Shown: piece by piece, positions 41,777 through 50,199 of the stretch
Numbering within the stretch: position 1 is the first letter of the stretch
Layout of the letters: each line of letters starts with the position of its first letter
Assembly: GCF_021228125.1 (NCBI RefSeq)
Contig: NZ_JAJQQS010000003.1
Location: 62,001 to 126,000 of the forward strand
Length of the DNA stretch: 64,000 nt
Reading direction: 5' to 3'
From: Streptomyces albireticuli
Lineage (GTDB): Bacteria; Actinomycetota; Actinomycetes; Streptomycetales; Streptomycetaceae
Notes under the pieces: model-generated
Database searches by the model: none
What the model saw: only the letters and a program-made list of their open reading frames with translations
What the model was told of the DNA's origin: nothing
Position numbers and translations under genes: made by a program

Positions 41777-43024
41777 ATGGATACGAATCGATCGTATGTT
41801 CTTCTCTTAGGGCTCGGGACGAGCTACTTCTTACGCGAGCGATCCTTCTCGGGCGCCAAGGACGCGAGTTCCATGCCTGTGTGGATGACAGCGCTCGATC
41901 CGCTGCGTTCCCCGCAGCGCTTCTTCGACCGAGTGATAGCGGCGGACGACGGCTACGCAGATTCCGTGCTCGCGGCGGTGGCCGAGTGGAAGGAGCGCGG
42001 CTGGGACCTCGCGGCGGTCGTGCCGGTCAACGACTGGGGTGTGCCGTCGGCGAGTGCCGTCGCCAAGAAGTACGGGTTGCCCGGACTCTCGGCCGATTCG
42101 GCACATGTCACACGCGACAAGTACGCGATGAAGGCGCGTTTCGAGGCGGCGGGTCTGCCGACTCCGCGCTCCATTTCCGTCACCTCCGAGGCGGAGATGC
42201 TCGCGGCGGCCGAGGAGATCGGGTTCCCGGTCGTCCTGAAGCCCGCCGACTTCAGCGGCAGCGGCGGGGTCAGCCTCGCCCATACACGTGCTGAGGCGAT
42301 CGCCGCGTTCGCGTCCTCGGTGGAGCACATCGACCGCTACCGCGACGTCTTCCCCATCGACGGCTCCCGCTACATGGTCGAGCAATACGTGGACTCCCAG
42401 GAGGAGATCTCCGTAGAGGTGCTGTGCCACGGCGATCGGCGCATGACGCTCGCGATCACCGAAAAATATCTTTCGGCGCCCCCTTTCTTCGCCGAGGTGG
42501 GGCACCTCGTGCCCAGCCACCGTACGGGCGATACGGCGCTGACGACGTTGGCGGAGAAGGCGTGCCAGGCCCTCGGAATCGATCACGGAATCGCGCACGT
42601 CGAGATCAAATTCGACAGCAAGGGTGCTCCGTGGCTCATCGAGGCGGCGGCTCGCCCCGGCGGTGACGGCATCATGGACCAGGTGGAGCGTGCCTACGGG
42701 TACAACCCCTACACCCTGCATGTGGCCTCCTACCTGGGGATCGACCCTTTCCCGCTGGTGCGGACCGAACCCCTCCGCAGCAGCGCCGTGGCATTCCTCA
42801 AGGCGCAGCCGGGGGAGCTCACCTCGGTAAGGATCCCGGAGAATCTTCCCGAGAGCGTGGTCTCCGTCTCCGTGTCCAAGAAGCCTGGTGACATCGTGAA
42901 GCCCGTCGCCGACTGGAGTACCCGGGACGGCGTGATCGAAATGGTGTGGAACGAAATCTTCACCGAGCGCATCACGATGCCTGTTGAGATTGCGGACGCA
43001 CTCTCCGGCGAAATCTTCGGATGA
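41777..43024 (+). CDS. ATP-grasp ligase (L-amino-acid-ligase-like)
   Basis: 415 residues. The ATP-grasp fold is visible from about 100: THVTRDKYAMKARFEAAGLPTPRS, EEIGFPVVLKPADFSGSGGVSLAHTRAEA (lysine and glycine-rich loop), SRYMVEQYVDSQEEISVEVL, IAHVEIKFDSKGAPWLIEAAARPGGDGIMD (Mg-binding Glu and the ARPGG motif). The C-terminal 90 residues are the lid domain seen in BacD/carnosine-synthase-like amino acid ligases. It would join a carboxylate to an amine with ATP. Codons 11 and 19 are TTA (41807-41809, 41831-41833). GGAGA precedes the ATG. First gene of the cluster, behind a SARP-like site. Confidence 0.88.
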   Translation: MDTNRSYVLLLGLGTSYFLRERSFSGAKDASSMPVWMTALDPLRSPQRFFDRVIAADDGYADSVLAAVAEWKERGWDLAAVVPVNDWGVPSASAVAKKYGLPGLSADSAHVTRDKYAMKARFEAAGLPTPRSISVTSEAEMLAAAEEIGFPVVLKPADFSGSGGVSLAHTRAEAIAAFASSVEHIDRYRDVFPIDGSRYMVEQYVDSQEEISVEVLCHGDRRMTLAITEKYLSAPPFFAEVGHLVPSHRTGDTALTTLAEKACQALGIDHGIAHVEIKFDSKGAPWLIEAAARPGGDGIMDQVERAYGYNPYTLHVASYLGIDPFPLVRTEPLRSSAVAFLKAQPGELTSVRIPENLPESVVSVSVSKKPGDIVKPVADWSTRDGVIEMVWNEIFTERITMPVEIADALSGEIFG

Positions 43025-43065
43025 TCAGAGATTGAGGGCATGAGGAAGGTCTCGCCGGGGCACCT

Positions 43066-44190
43066 ATGATCCGCTATACCATTGTTTCGACTCTGTACCG
43101 CTTCTTCGCAGGCACTTTCCTCGTGGTGGTCAACTGGCAGATCGCCACGGCGGAAACCGGCGGCTACTGGCGGCTGGTCGTCTCGACGCTGCTGTCGTAC
43201 GTGCCGGCGCTGGCGGTGCCGCTCGTGATCCGCCGCATAACGATGTCGGGGCAGCGCCTCACAGTGCTGTCGCTGCTCTATGTGGCCGTGGTCTCGCTCG
43301 CGGTCAGTTTTCTGGTGGAGAACGCCACCGCGCTGGTCGTCGCCAACTTCTTCATGTGGGTCGGCTTCTTCTCCCTGGAGGCGAGTTGGGAAAGCTGGTT
43401 CAACGAGGAGAAGCGGCGGCAGGATGTGTCGTGGGCCAGCTCCGTCACCATGTCGGGCAATCAGGCGGCCCTGATGATCGGGCCGCTGTTCGCCCCCGCG
43501 ATCATTCACCTGGTGGGCACCCGCGGCATCGTGCTGGCCCTGACGGCGGGATTTGTGCTGGTCGCCGCGCTCAGCTGGGCGGGCGCAGGTGCTGCCGTGG
43601 TCGCCGACACGGGTGGCGAGACCGAGGCCGGTCCTCAGGCGAAGCCCGCGGCTCCGCTGCGTCTGATAGCCACGTTCGCGCTCGTCTGGCCGGTGCTCGG
43701 CACGTTCAACCTGATGTTGCCGCTCCAGGTCAGTGACCGCGGCGCGGGCCTTGTCACGGTCGGCATCGTCGACGCCTGCCTGGGAATCGGCGTCATCGTC
43801 GCAGGTGTGGTGCTGGCCCGCGCGAAGCTGCCCTCCGCGGTGCTCTCGACGCTGGTGATCGCCTGCACCCTGGTGGGCGGGGTGTTGTGGGCGCTGCCGG
43901 CGGGTGGAGCCGCAGTGGTCACGATGGCGCTCTCCACCTTCGCGCTGGGGGCCGGCTTCGGCGCGCTGCGCATCGCGCTGCGGGAGTACACCGCCACCCA
44001 CTACGACTCCGCCGTCACCAGCCAGGCGGTCGCCCTCGGCAATGCCGCGGCGATTCCCACCCTGGCCGTCGTCTTTCTCGTCTCGGGCGCGGCGCAACCG
44101 CTGGTGTGGGTTGCCCCGTTCCTGCTCGTCATCGTTATGTCCTACTCGTTCCGAGGAATCCGGACATGGAAAACATCGTTGAAGACCTAG
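43066..44190 (+). CDS. MFS-family transporter, probable product exporter
   Basis: 374 residues with about 10-12 hydrophobic segments, for example YRFFAGTFLVVVNWQIATAETGGYWRLVVSTLLSYVPALAVPLVI, LSLLYVAVVSLAVSFLV and VVTMALSTFALGAGFGALRIALREY. It resembles MFS proteins of the enterobactin-exporter type but lacks a clean motif A, and it is short for the superfamily. It starts 41 bp after the ligase stop, and its last 25 bp overlap the next gene. Export of the cluster product is inferred from position. Confidence 0.8.
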   Translation: MIRYTIVSTLYRFFAGTFLVVVNWQIATAETGGYWRLVVSTLLSYVPALAVPLVIRRITMSGQRLTVLSLLYVAVVSLAVSFLVENATALVVANFFMWVGFFSLEASWESWFNEEKRRQDVSWASSVTMSGNQAALMIGPLFAPAIIHLVGTRGIVLALTAGFVLVAALSWAGAGAAVVADTGGETEAGPQAKPAAPLRLIATFALVWPVLGTFNLMLPLQVSDRGAGLVTVGIVDACLGIGVIVAGVVLARAKLPSAVLSTLVIACTLVGGVLWALPAGGAAVVTMALSTFALGAGFGALRIALREYTATHYDSAVTSQAVALGNAAAIPTLAVVFLVSGAAQPLVWVAPFLLVIVMSYSFRGIRTWKTSLKT

Positions 44191-45458
44191 TAGCACTCCG
44201 CCTCGATCCCGGCACCGTTCGGGACACCGACCCGTTCCACGGCCTCGTCGTCGCCGCCGAAGGCGTCACCAATATGGAGGCAGCACGATTACGTGAAGCC
44301 ACCGAAATTCTTGAAGCCATTGCGCCCAGCGCCCTCGCCCCCGAGTACCGCACCACTCGCGAGGCGGTGCTGAGCTGGGCACGTGGGGATCTGGTGAGCG
44401 CTCGCGAGATGCTGGCGAGCGGCCTGCGAGACTCCGGTGGAGAGCATGCGCTGCTCACCGGGTTCCTCGCCCATATGGCCGACTTCTCCCTGGGCGACAA
44501 TGAGGGACTCCTCGAGACCGGCCTCGCCCTCGTCGAGCTGCGCTCCACCATGGCCCGCCGCGCGGCCGGCCTCAGCGACGGCCTCTTCGCCTTCGCCCTG
44601 GAGGAATGCGGGCACTATGCTGCCGCGATCTCCTCCGCGGAGCGTGCGATGAGCATCAATCATGATGACGTCTACGCACTGCATGCCAAGGTGCACGTGT
44701 TGCAGAGGCTGCGCGAATTCGAGGCGGCGAAAGAATCCATCTCCCGCTACTCCAACGGGTGGGGAGAGACGGAGCCGATGCGCATCCACATGTGGTGGCA
44801 CTTCGCCATAGGGCTGCTCGGTGAGGGTGAGTTGGACGAGGCTCTGCGCTGCTACCAGCTGGAGGTGCGCCGCAAGACGAGGGCGGGAGCCCGGGAGGAC
44901 CTCGACGCGGTCGCACTGCTGTGGCGGCTGGAGATGCTGGGCGGGCCGGAGCTCTCCGAGATGCTGGTGCCCCACTGGCTGACGCTCGCGGAGGCATGGG
45001 CCGCCTATGCGGCAGACCCCAATTACATCTTCAACGATCTACACGCCGCGATGGCGTTCGCGAAGGCCGAAGACCACCGCCGCTTCGACAGGATCGTGAC
45101 CTCCTGCCGCGCCCGAGAGTCATCGGAGTTCTTCCACTCGGTGTGCCGGCCGCTCTTCGACGGCATCGCGGCCTTCGCGCAGCGCGACTACGCGACCTCC
45201 GCCCGGGAAATGAGCTTCGCCCTGGAGCGGCAGCAGTTGGGCATCGGCGGCAGCAAGGTACAGCAGAAAATCTTCCATTGGACCAGGGATGCGGCCGATG
45301 CCCATCTCCGCGGCAGCAACCCCCGTGACCTCCTCAGTTCTCACACCCATGCACGAACGAACGGAGTAATGGACAATGACTCAGAAGATCACCGTCCTCA
45401 TGGACGCGCAGGAAGTGGTGCAGCTCGACTATCCGGAGTCGGCATCGCTGACAGTTAA
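44166..45458 (+). CDS. TTC38-like tetratricopeptide-repeat protein
   Basis: 430-residue soluble helical protein. AAISSAERAMSINHDDVYALHAKVHVLQRLREFEAAKESISRYSNGW and RIHMWWHFAIGLLGEGELDEALRCYQLEV, then DAVALLWRLEMLGG, are the recurrent signature of the TTC38 family. Biochemical function of the family is unknown. The start overlaps the MFS gene by 25 bp and the stop lies 83 bp inside the methyltransferase gene. An overlap that long is unusual; the last 28 residues are probably not conserved. Codon 42 is TTA (44289-44291). A/T-ended codons are more frequent than in flanking genes. Confidence 0.82.
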   Translation: MENIVEDLVALRLDPGTVRDTDPFHGLVVAAEGVTNMEAARLREATEILEAIAPSALAPEYRTTREAVLSWARGDLVSAREMLASGLRDSGGEHALLTGFLAHMADFSLGDNEGLLETGLALVELRSTMARRAAGLSDGLFAFALEECGHYAAAISSAERAMSINHDDVYALHAKVHVLQRLREFEAAKESISRYSNGWGETEPMRIHMWWHFAIGLLGEGELDEALRCYQLEVRRKTRAGAREDLDAVALLWRLEMLGGPELSEMLVPHWLTLAEAWAAYAADPNYIFNDLHAAMAFAKAEDHRRFDRIVTSCRARESSEFFHSVCRPLFDGIAAFAQRDYATSAREMSFALERQQLGIGGSKVQQKIFHWTRDAADAHLRGSNPRDLLSSHTHARTNGVMDNDSEDHRPHGRAGSGAARLSGVGIADS

Positions 45459-46434
45459 GCAGGGTCGGCTCGGTTTCTACCGTCTGCCCGATGACGGTTA
45501 CTCCGAAGAGGAGCTGCGCGAAGGCGTGGCGGTCATCGGCGTAGGTGAGAAGATCAGCGTTACGGCGGGGGAGAAGCTCCTGCTGACGGCCGTGCAGCCG
45601 GATACGGAGTACGTCAGCGACGGCGCGGCGGAGCCGCGGCAGCGCACGATCCCGGCGGACTACCCGATTGTCTCGGCGATGCAGAAGTACGTTGCCGAGA
45701 AGGGCTACTACTTCGGCTACGAAGACCGCTATGCAAAGGTCTACGAGCACGGCGCGGTATCTTGGGAGGCGCTCTCCGAGAACGCGAGCCTGCGCGAGAT
45801 CCTTGCGCGGCACCCGGAGATATTCGAGGGTGACATCCTTGACCTGGGCACAGGTGAAGGCCGCGACAGCCTCTTTCTGCTGCGCAGCCGGATCGGTCGC
45901 AGCGTGACCTCTTTCGACGTTTCGCACAGCGCCCTGGAAAATGCGCGCGGACGGGCACGGGAGGAGGGGCTTCCCACCGATGGATTCATCGAGAAGGACA
46001 TCATCTTCCTGCGTGATGTGCCGGCGGATTCCTTCGATGTGGCCCTCAACATGGGTGCCCTGCACATGCTCGACCGGGCGGAGGACCGGGCGCGTCACAT
46101 CGCCCGTGTCTTCGACGTGCTGCGCCCCGGCGGCCACTTCGTCGTCGACCACTGCGCCTCGGACTGGGGCCGTGGCTTCCACACCATCAAGAACTACGAT
46201 GAGATCGCTGCCGACCTGGTGCCGGGGCGCACCATCACGCGCTACGTCGAGATCGATGGCGAGCGTAAGTCCATCGACCTCGAGGTGTTGCACTACTCCG
46301 AGCGTTCCCCGGAATCGCTGCTTTCCGAGTTGACCGCCGCGGGCTTTGAAGAGTTCGCACGCCTCGAAACCGACACGGAAGCCTTCGGCAACTCGACACT
46401 GCAGGTAGTGCGGAAACCCCGGAAGGGATGCTAG
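45376..46434 (+). CDS. SAM-dependent methyltransferase with an unrecognised N-terminal domain
   Basis: 352 residues. The class-I methyltransferase core runs from about 105: motif I ILDLGTGEGRDSLFL (154-168), acidic SFDVSH, FDVALNMGALHML, and LRPGGHFVVDHC (motif post-I region). The first 85 residues (VLMDAQEVVQLDYPESASLTVKQGRLGFYRLP, then VIGVGEKISVTAGEKLLLTAVQ) look like a small beta-sandwich or cupin-like domain that I cannot assign. GGAG lies 9 nt before the ATG. It overlaps the preceding gene by 83 bp and is 4 bp from the next, so it belongs to a tight operon. The acceptor (N, O or C) is not predictable. Confidence 0.85.
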   Translation: MTQKITVLMDAQEVVQLDYPESASLTVKQGRLGFYRLPDDGYSEEELREGVAVIGVGEKISVTAGEKLLLTAVQPDTEYVSDGAAEPRQRTIPADYPIVSAMQKYVAEKGYYFGYEDRYAKVYEHGAVSWEALSENASLREILARHPEIFEGDILDLGTGEGRDSLFLLRSRIGRSVTSFDVSHSALENARGRAREEGLPTDGFIEKDIIFLRDVPADSFDVALNMGALHMLDRAEDRARHIARVFDVLRPGGHFVVDHCASDWGRGFHTIKNYDEIAADLVPGRTITRYVEIDGERKSIDLEVLHYSERSPESLLSELTAAGFEEFARLETDTEAFGNSTLQVVRKPRKGC

Positions 46435-46438
46435 GCAG

Positions 46439-47677
46439 ATGACACCCGAGAACCCTGGCACCGCATCGGCCAAGGCGAGTGTGCTGGCGGTGGCGAAGGA
46501 CCTGGCCGAGGGCGCGATCGCGCGTGACCTCAACCGGGAGCTGCCGCGGGAGCAGGTGCGTGCCGTAGCCGACGCGGGTTTCAGCCGGCTGCGCATACCG
46601 AAGGAACTGGGCGGTGACGGACTCACGATTCCCGAGTGGGGAGACGTCCTCATCGAGCTGGCCGCGGCCGATTCCAACATTCCGCAGATCTTTCGGGGCC
46701 ACATCGCGTTCGTCGAGGACATAGTGCACCGGCCCGACGACGAGTACCGCAAGCTGTGGCTGAGCCGGCTCCTTGACGGGGAGATGGTGGGCAACGCCTG
46801 GGCGGAGGCGGGCCCGATCGCGATGGGGCAGAAGAACACGCTCTTCACCTGGAAAGACGATGAGCTGACGGTCTCCGGTCAGAAGCACTACACGACCGGC
46901 TCCACCTTCGCGGACTGGGCGGATGTGTCAGGAATCCACCAGGGGCAGAGCGTGGCTGGATTCGTCTCGATGCATCAACCGGGCGTCACGGTTCATGACA
47001 ACTGGGACGGATTCGGCCAGCGCACTACAGGCACGGGCACGTTGTTCCTCGACGAGGCGGGTGTCGACCCCCGCGATGTCGCCCCCCTCGGGGATCGCAT
47101 TCGCTATCAAGCGGCGCTCTACCAGTGGATACTGCTCGTCGTGCAAGCGGGCATCGCGGTTGCCGTTGAGCGGGACATCACGGAAGCGGTGCGGAGCCGC
47201 AGTCGTAACTATTCGCACAGCTCCGCTGATTCCGCCAAGGACGACCCGAACATCCAGTCGATCGTGGGGGAGATCTCCTCCATAGCCTATACGGCGCGGG
47301 CGCTGACCCGAGGCGTGGCGGAGGCCTTGCAGCGGGCCTCGGAGACGGGCGTCGCCGGGCGTGATTCGGAGGAGGACCGCGAGGCGAATCTTGTCGCGGA
47401 AATCCGCTCCGAGCAGGCACAGGTGATGCTTTCGGAGTTGGTACCGCGCTCGGCGACCTTGCTGTTCAACGCGCTCGGTGCCTCGGCGACGAGTTCCGGT
47501 CGCGATCTCGACCGGCACTGGCGCAACTCAAGGACGGTCGCCAGCCACAACCCCGTGATCTTCAAGCAGCGGGCCATCGGAGACTGGCTTCTCAACGGTA
47601 CTCCGCCGCCCGTCGACTGGAATGTGGGAACCCCCTCCACGACGCAGACGGCGACCGCCGATCCGAAGCCCGTGTGA
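46439..47677 (+). CDS. Acyl-CoA-dehydrogenase-fold flavin monooxygenase (group D, DszC/VlmH-like)
   Basis: 412 residues with the acyl-CoA dehydrogenase fold. N-terminal helices include RAVADAGFSRLRIPKELGGDGLTIPEWGDVLIELAAADSN. The flavin-binding strand region includes DELTVSGQKHYTTGSTFADWADV and DNWDGFGQRTTGTGTLFLDEAGV, and the C-terminal LDRHWRNSRTVASHNPVIFKQRAIGDWLLNG is diagnostic for the two-component monooxygenase branch (DszC, SfnB, N-hydroxylase VlmH) rather than true dehydrogenases. It would use reduced flavin from the reductase at 47990 to hydroxylate N, S or C. With an amino acid ligase in the cluster, N-hydroxylation of an amine is an attractive but unproven guess. Confidence 0.88.
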   Translation: MTPENPGTASAKASVLAVAKDLAEGAIARDLNRELPREQVRAVADAGFSRLRIPKELGGDGLTIPEWGDVLIELAAADSNIPQIFRGHIAFVEDIVHRPDDEYRKLWLSRLLDGEMVGNAWAEAGPIAMGQKNTLFTWKDDELTVSGQKHYTTGSTFADWADVSGIHQGQSVAGFVSMHQPGVTVHDNWDGFGQRTTGTGTLFLDEAGVDPRDVAPLGDRIRYQAALYQWILLVVQAGIAVAVERDITEAVRSRSRNYSHSSADSAKDDPNIQSIVGEISSIAYTARALTRGVAEALQRASETGVAGRDSEEDREANLVAEIRSEQAQVMLSELVPRSATLLFNALGASATSSGRDLDRHWRNSRTVASHNPVIFKQRAIGDWLLNGTPPPVDWNVGTPSTTQTATADPKPV

Positions 47678-47989
47678 TACCGGGTTGTTGAGCCGGGTGT
47701 GAGCGATGCGGTACCCGACCACCGGCCGTGCGACGCCGGTCCGGCCGGCCGGCTGTGGACACGGCGCCCGGCACGAGGAGACATGGCCGGCGATCCGGGC
47801 CGAGGCGAAGGCCCAGGCGGCGAGATCCTCTTCGCCGCCCCGGCCGCCGTCCGCTCCGCCCGGACCGCCGGCCGGGCCCGGGGCGCCGATGGCCGGACCC
47901 CGATCGTGCGGCGCACGGAGGGACGCGGGCCTCAGCGCCCGCCCGCCGACCTTCCCTTCCCCGGACACCCCCGGAAAGCGAGAGAACCG
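47678..47989. other. Intergenic region between monooxygenase and flavin reductase genes
   Basis: 312 bp of high-GC sequence. The reductase frame remains open through it back to 47699, but the extension is Arg/Gly/Ala-rich and does not resemble the family, so it was not included. No hairpin or promoter stands out. Confidence 0.55.
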
Positions 47990-48466
47990 ATGCCCTTCGC
48001 ACCCGCAGAGTTCACCCGGGCCATGGCGCGTGTCCCCGGTCCGGTCACGGTGGCCACCACGGTCGACGCCGCCGGACAGCGCTGGGGCTTCACGGCGAGT
48101 TCGTTCAGCTCACTGTCCCTGAGCCCGCCTCTGGTGCTGATCTGCCTGGACAAGGGGGCCAGCACCCATGAGGCCTTCGCCACCACCGACCGCTTCATGA
48201 TCAACATTCTGCGCGGGGAACAGTCGGACATCGCCCTGCGCTTCGCCAAGTCAGGAGTGGACCGGTTCGCCGACGGCGACGCCGTGCCGCTGGAACTCGG
48301 ACTGCCCGGCATACCCGAAGCCCTGGTCCGGGTGGCCTGTTCACTGGAACAGGTCGTCGACGGCGGCGACCACTCCATCCTCATCGGACGCGTCGAGGCG
48401 ACGTACACCGGCGACGGCGCACCGCTCATCTACTGCGACCGCGGTTTCCAGCGTCTGGCCGAGTGA
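47990..48466 (+). CDS. Flavin reductase (HpaC/VlmR-like)
   Basis: 158 residues, the standard length for NAD(P)H:flavin oxidoreductases that supply reduced flavin to a partner monooxygenase. Signatures are VPGPVTVATTVDAAGQRWGFTASSFSSLSLSPPLVLICLDKGASTHEAF, FMINILRGEQSDIALRFA and the C-terminal GGDHSILIGRVEATYTGDGAPLIYCDRGF. The most likely partner is the group-D monooxygenase ending 312 bp upstream on the same strand. The ATG at 47990 begins the family-typical MPFAPAEFTRAMARVPGPV. Confidence 0.92.
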   Translation: MPFAPAEFTRAMARVPGPVTVATTVDAAGQRWGFTASSFSSLSLSPPLVLICLDKGASTHEAFATTDRFMINILRGEQSDIALRFAKSGVDRFADGDAVPLELGLPGIPEALVRVACSLEQVVDGGDHSILIGRVEATYTGDGAPLIYCDRGFQRLAE

Positions 48467-48662
48467 CACCGCCCGGCCGGCCGGATTCCCCAAGGCGCGT
48501 TCCGCGGCGAACGCCGACACGAAGCGGTCTCCGCCGCGTACGCCTGTACGATGCCCGCGCTGACCGTGGCCGACCTCCGCCCCGCGGCGGAAGCCCGGGG
48601 CGGCCCGGTGGAGGCCGCCACCCCCGTCGGTGGGACCTCGCGGGATGTGGGAGCGTGAGCGG

Positions 48663-50186
48663 GTGAGTGAGCCTACGCCGAACACCCTTCAATACCGCAC
48701 TGACGGGCCGGAAGACGCCCCGGTCCTTGTCCTGGGCCCCGCCCTCGGTACCACATGGCACATGTGGGACCGGCAGATACCGGAGCTCACCCGCCACTGG
48801 CGCGTACTCCGCTTCGACCTGCCCGGTCACGGTGGCGCGCCCGCCGAGCCCGCCCCGGCCGTCGGGGAGCTGACCGACCGGCTCCTCGCCACGCTCGACG
48901 GCCTCGGCGTCGAGCGCTTCGGCTACGCGGGCTGCTCCATCGGCGGCGCGGTCGGCGCCGACCTCGCCCTGCGGCACCCGAACCGGCTCGCCTCGCTGGC
49001 CCTCGTGGCCACCTCCGCACGGTTCGGCACCCCGGAGGTCTGGCGGCAGCGCGGGGCCGGGGTCCGTGCCGACGGACTCGACCCCGTCGCCCGGGCCACG
49101 CCCGAGCAGTGGTTCACCCAGAACTTCGCGGGCGCCCAGCCGGCCATCGTGGACTGGGCCGTGCAGATGGTCAGCACCACCGACCCGGGCTGCTACGTCG
49201 CCGCGTGTGACGCCCTCGCCGCCTTCGACGCCCGGGAAGGGCTGGCCCGGGTCGGCGTGCCCACGCTCGTGCTCGTCGGCGCCGAGGACCAGGAGACCCC
49301 GCCCGCCGACGCCCGCGTCCTGGTCGCCTCGATCCATGACGCGCGGCTCGCCGTCGTCCCCGGCGCCTCGCACCTCGCGCCGGTCGAGCAGCCCGGCGCC
49401 GTCACCGACCTGCTCGTACGCCACTTCACCTCGGCCTGGCAGCTCACCACCCCGCAGACGCCGCCGGCGCCCGCCCGGGCGACCGAGCCGACGCCCGTGC
49501 CCGCACCCGCCGTATCCGCCTCCGCCACGCCCACGCCCGCGCCGGGCCCGGTCGCCTCCGTCGTCCCTGGTGTCCCGGGCGCTCCTGGTCTCACCGGCAC
49601 TCCCGACGTCCCCGGCGTCCCCGGCGTCCCCGGCATCTCCGGCGGAATGTTCACCCAGCCCACGCCGCCCGCCGGTCCCAGCCCCTACGCGACGAGCCCG
49701 GCCGGTCCCCGCACGCCGACGCCCGCACCCGCCCCCGACCCGGCCGCCCCCCTCGCCTTCCCCGGCTTCGGCCCGCCCCCCACCGTGGACCCCGGCCCCG
49801 CGTCCGCCGCGGACGCCTACGACCAGGGCGCGCGCGTCCGCCGCGAGGTGCTCGGCGACGGCCCCGCGGAGAGCGCCGACGCGGTCACCGGCGACTTCCA
49901 CGACTTCGTCACCCGCTACGCCTGGGGCGGCGTCTGGGCCCGCCCCGGCCTCGACCGCCGCAGCCGCTCGCTCGTCACCCTGACCGCCCTCACCGCGGGC
50001 GGCCACCTCGACGACCTGGCGGCGCACACCCGTGCCGCGCTGCGCAACGGCCTCACCCCCGAGGAGATCGAGGAAACGTTGCTGCACACCGCCGTCTACT
50101 GCGGTGTCCCGGCCGCGAGCGCCGCCTTCTCGGTCGCGCGGCGCGTCATCTCCGAGGAGAGCGGACCGGGCGCGGCCGGCGCGTAG
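48663..50186 (+). CDS. pcaL: PcaL: 3-oxoadipate enol-lactonase fused to 4-carboxymuconolactone decarboxylase
   Basis: 507-residue fusion for two consecutive steps of the protocatechuate branch of the beta-ketoadipate pathway. Residues 1-260 are an alpha/beta hydrolase with nucleophile elbow GCSIGG, acid-loop LVLVGAEDQETP and catalytic His in ASHLAP. Residues about 395-495 are the decarboxylase (DFVTRYAWGGVWARPGLDRRSRSLVTLTALTAGGHLDDLAAHTRAALRNGLTPEEIEETLLHTAVYCGVPAASAAF). The two are joined by an unusually long Pro/Ala/Val linker of about 130 residues with VPGVPG repeats. The GTG at 48663 follows GGGAG by 9 nt. No other pca genes are nearby, so it is an isolated copy. Confidence 0.92.
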   Translation: MSEPTPNTLQYRTDGPEDAPVLVLGPALGTTWHMWDRQIPELTRHWRVLRFDLPGHGGAPAEPAPAVGELTDRLLATLDGLGVERFGYAGCSIGGAVGADLALRHPNRLASLALVATSARFGTPEVWRQRGAGVRADGLDPVARATPEQWFTQNFAGAQPAIVDWAVQMVSTTDPGCYVAACDALAAFDAREGLARVGVPTLVLVGAEDQETPPADARVLVASIHDARLAVVPGASHLAPVEQPGAVTDLLVRHFTSAWQLTTPQTPPAPARATEPTPVPAPAVSASATPTPAPGPVASVVPGVPGAPGLTGTPDVPGVPGVPGISGGMFTQPTPPAGPSPYATSPAGPRTPTPAPAPDPAAPLAFPGFGPPPTVDPGPASAADAYDQGARVRREVLGDGPAESADAVTGDFHDFVTRYAWGGVWARPGLDRRSRSLVTLTALTAGGHLDDLAAHTRAALRNGLTPEEIEETLLHTAVYCGVPAASAAFSVARRVISEESGPGAAGA

Positions 50187-50199
50187 CAGTATGGGGATC

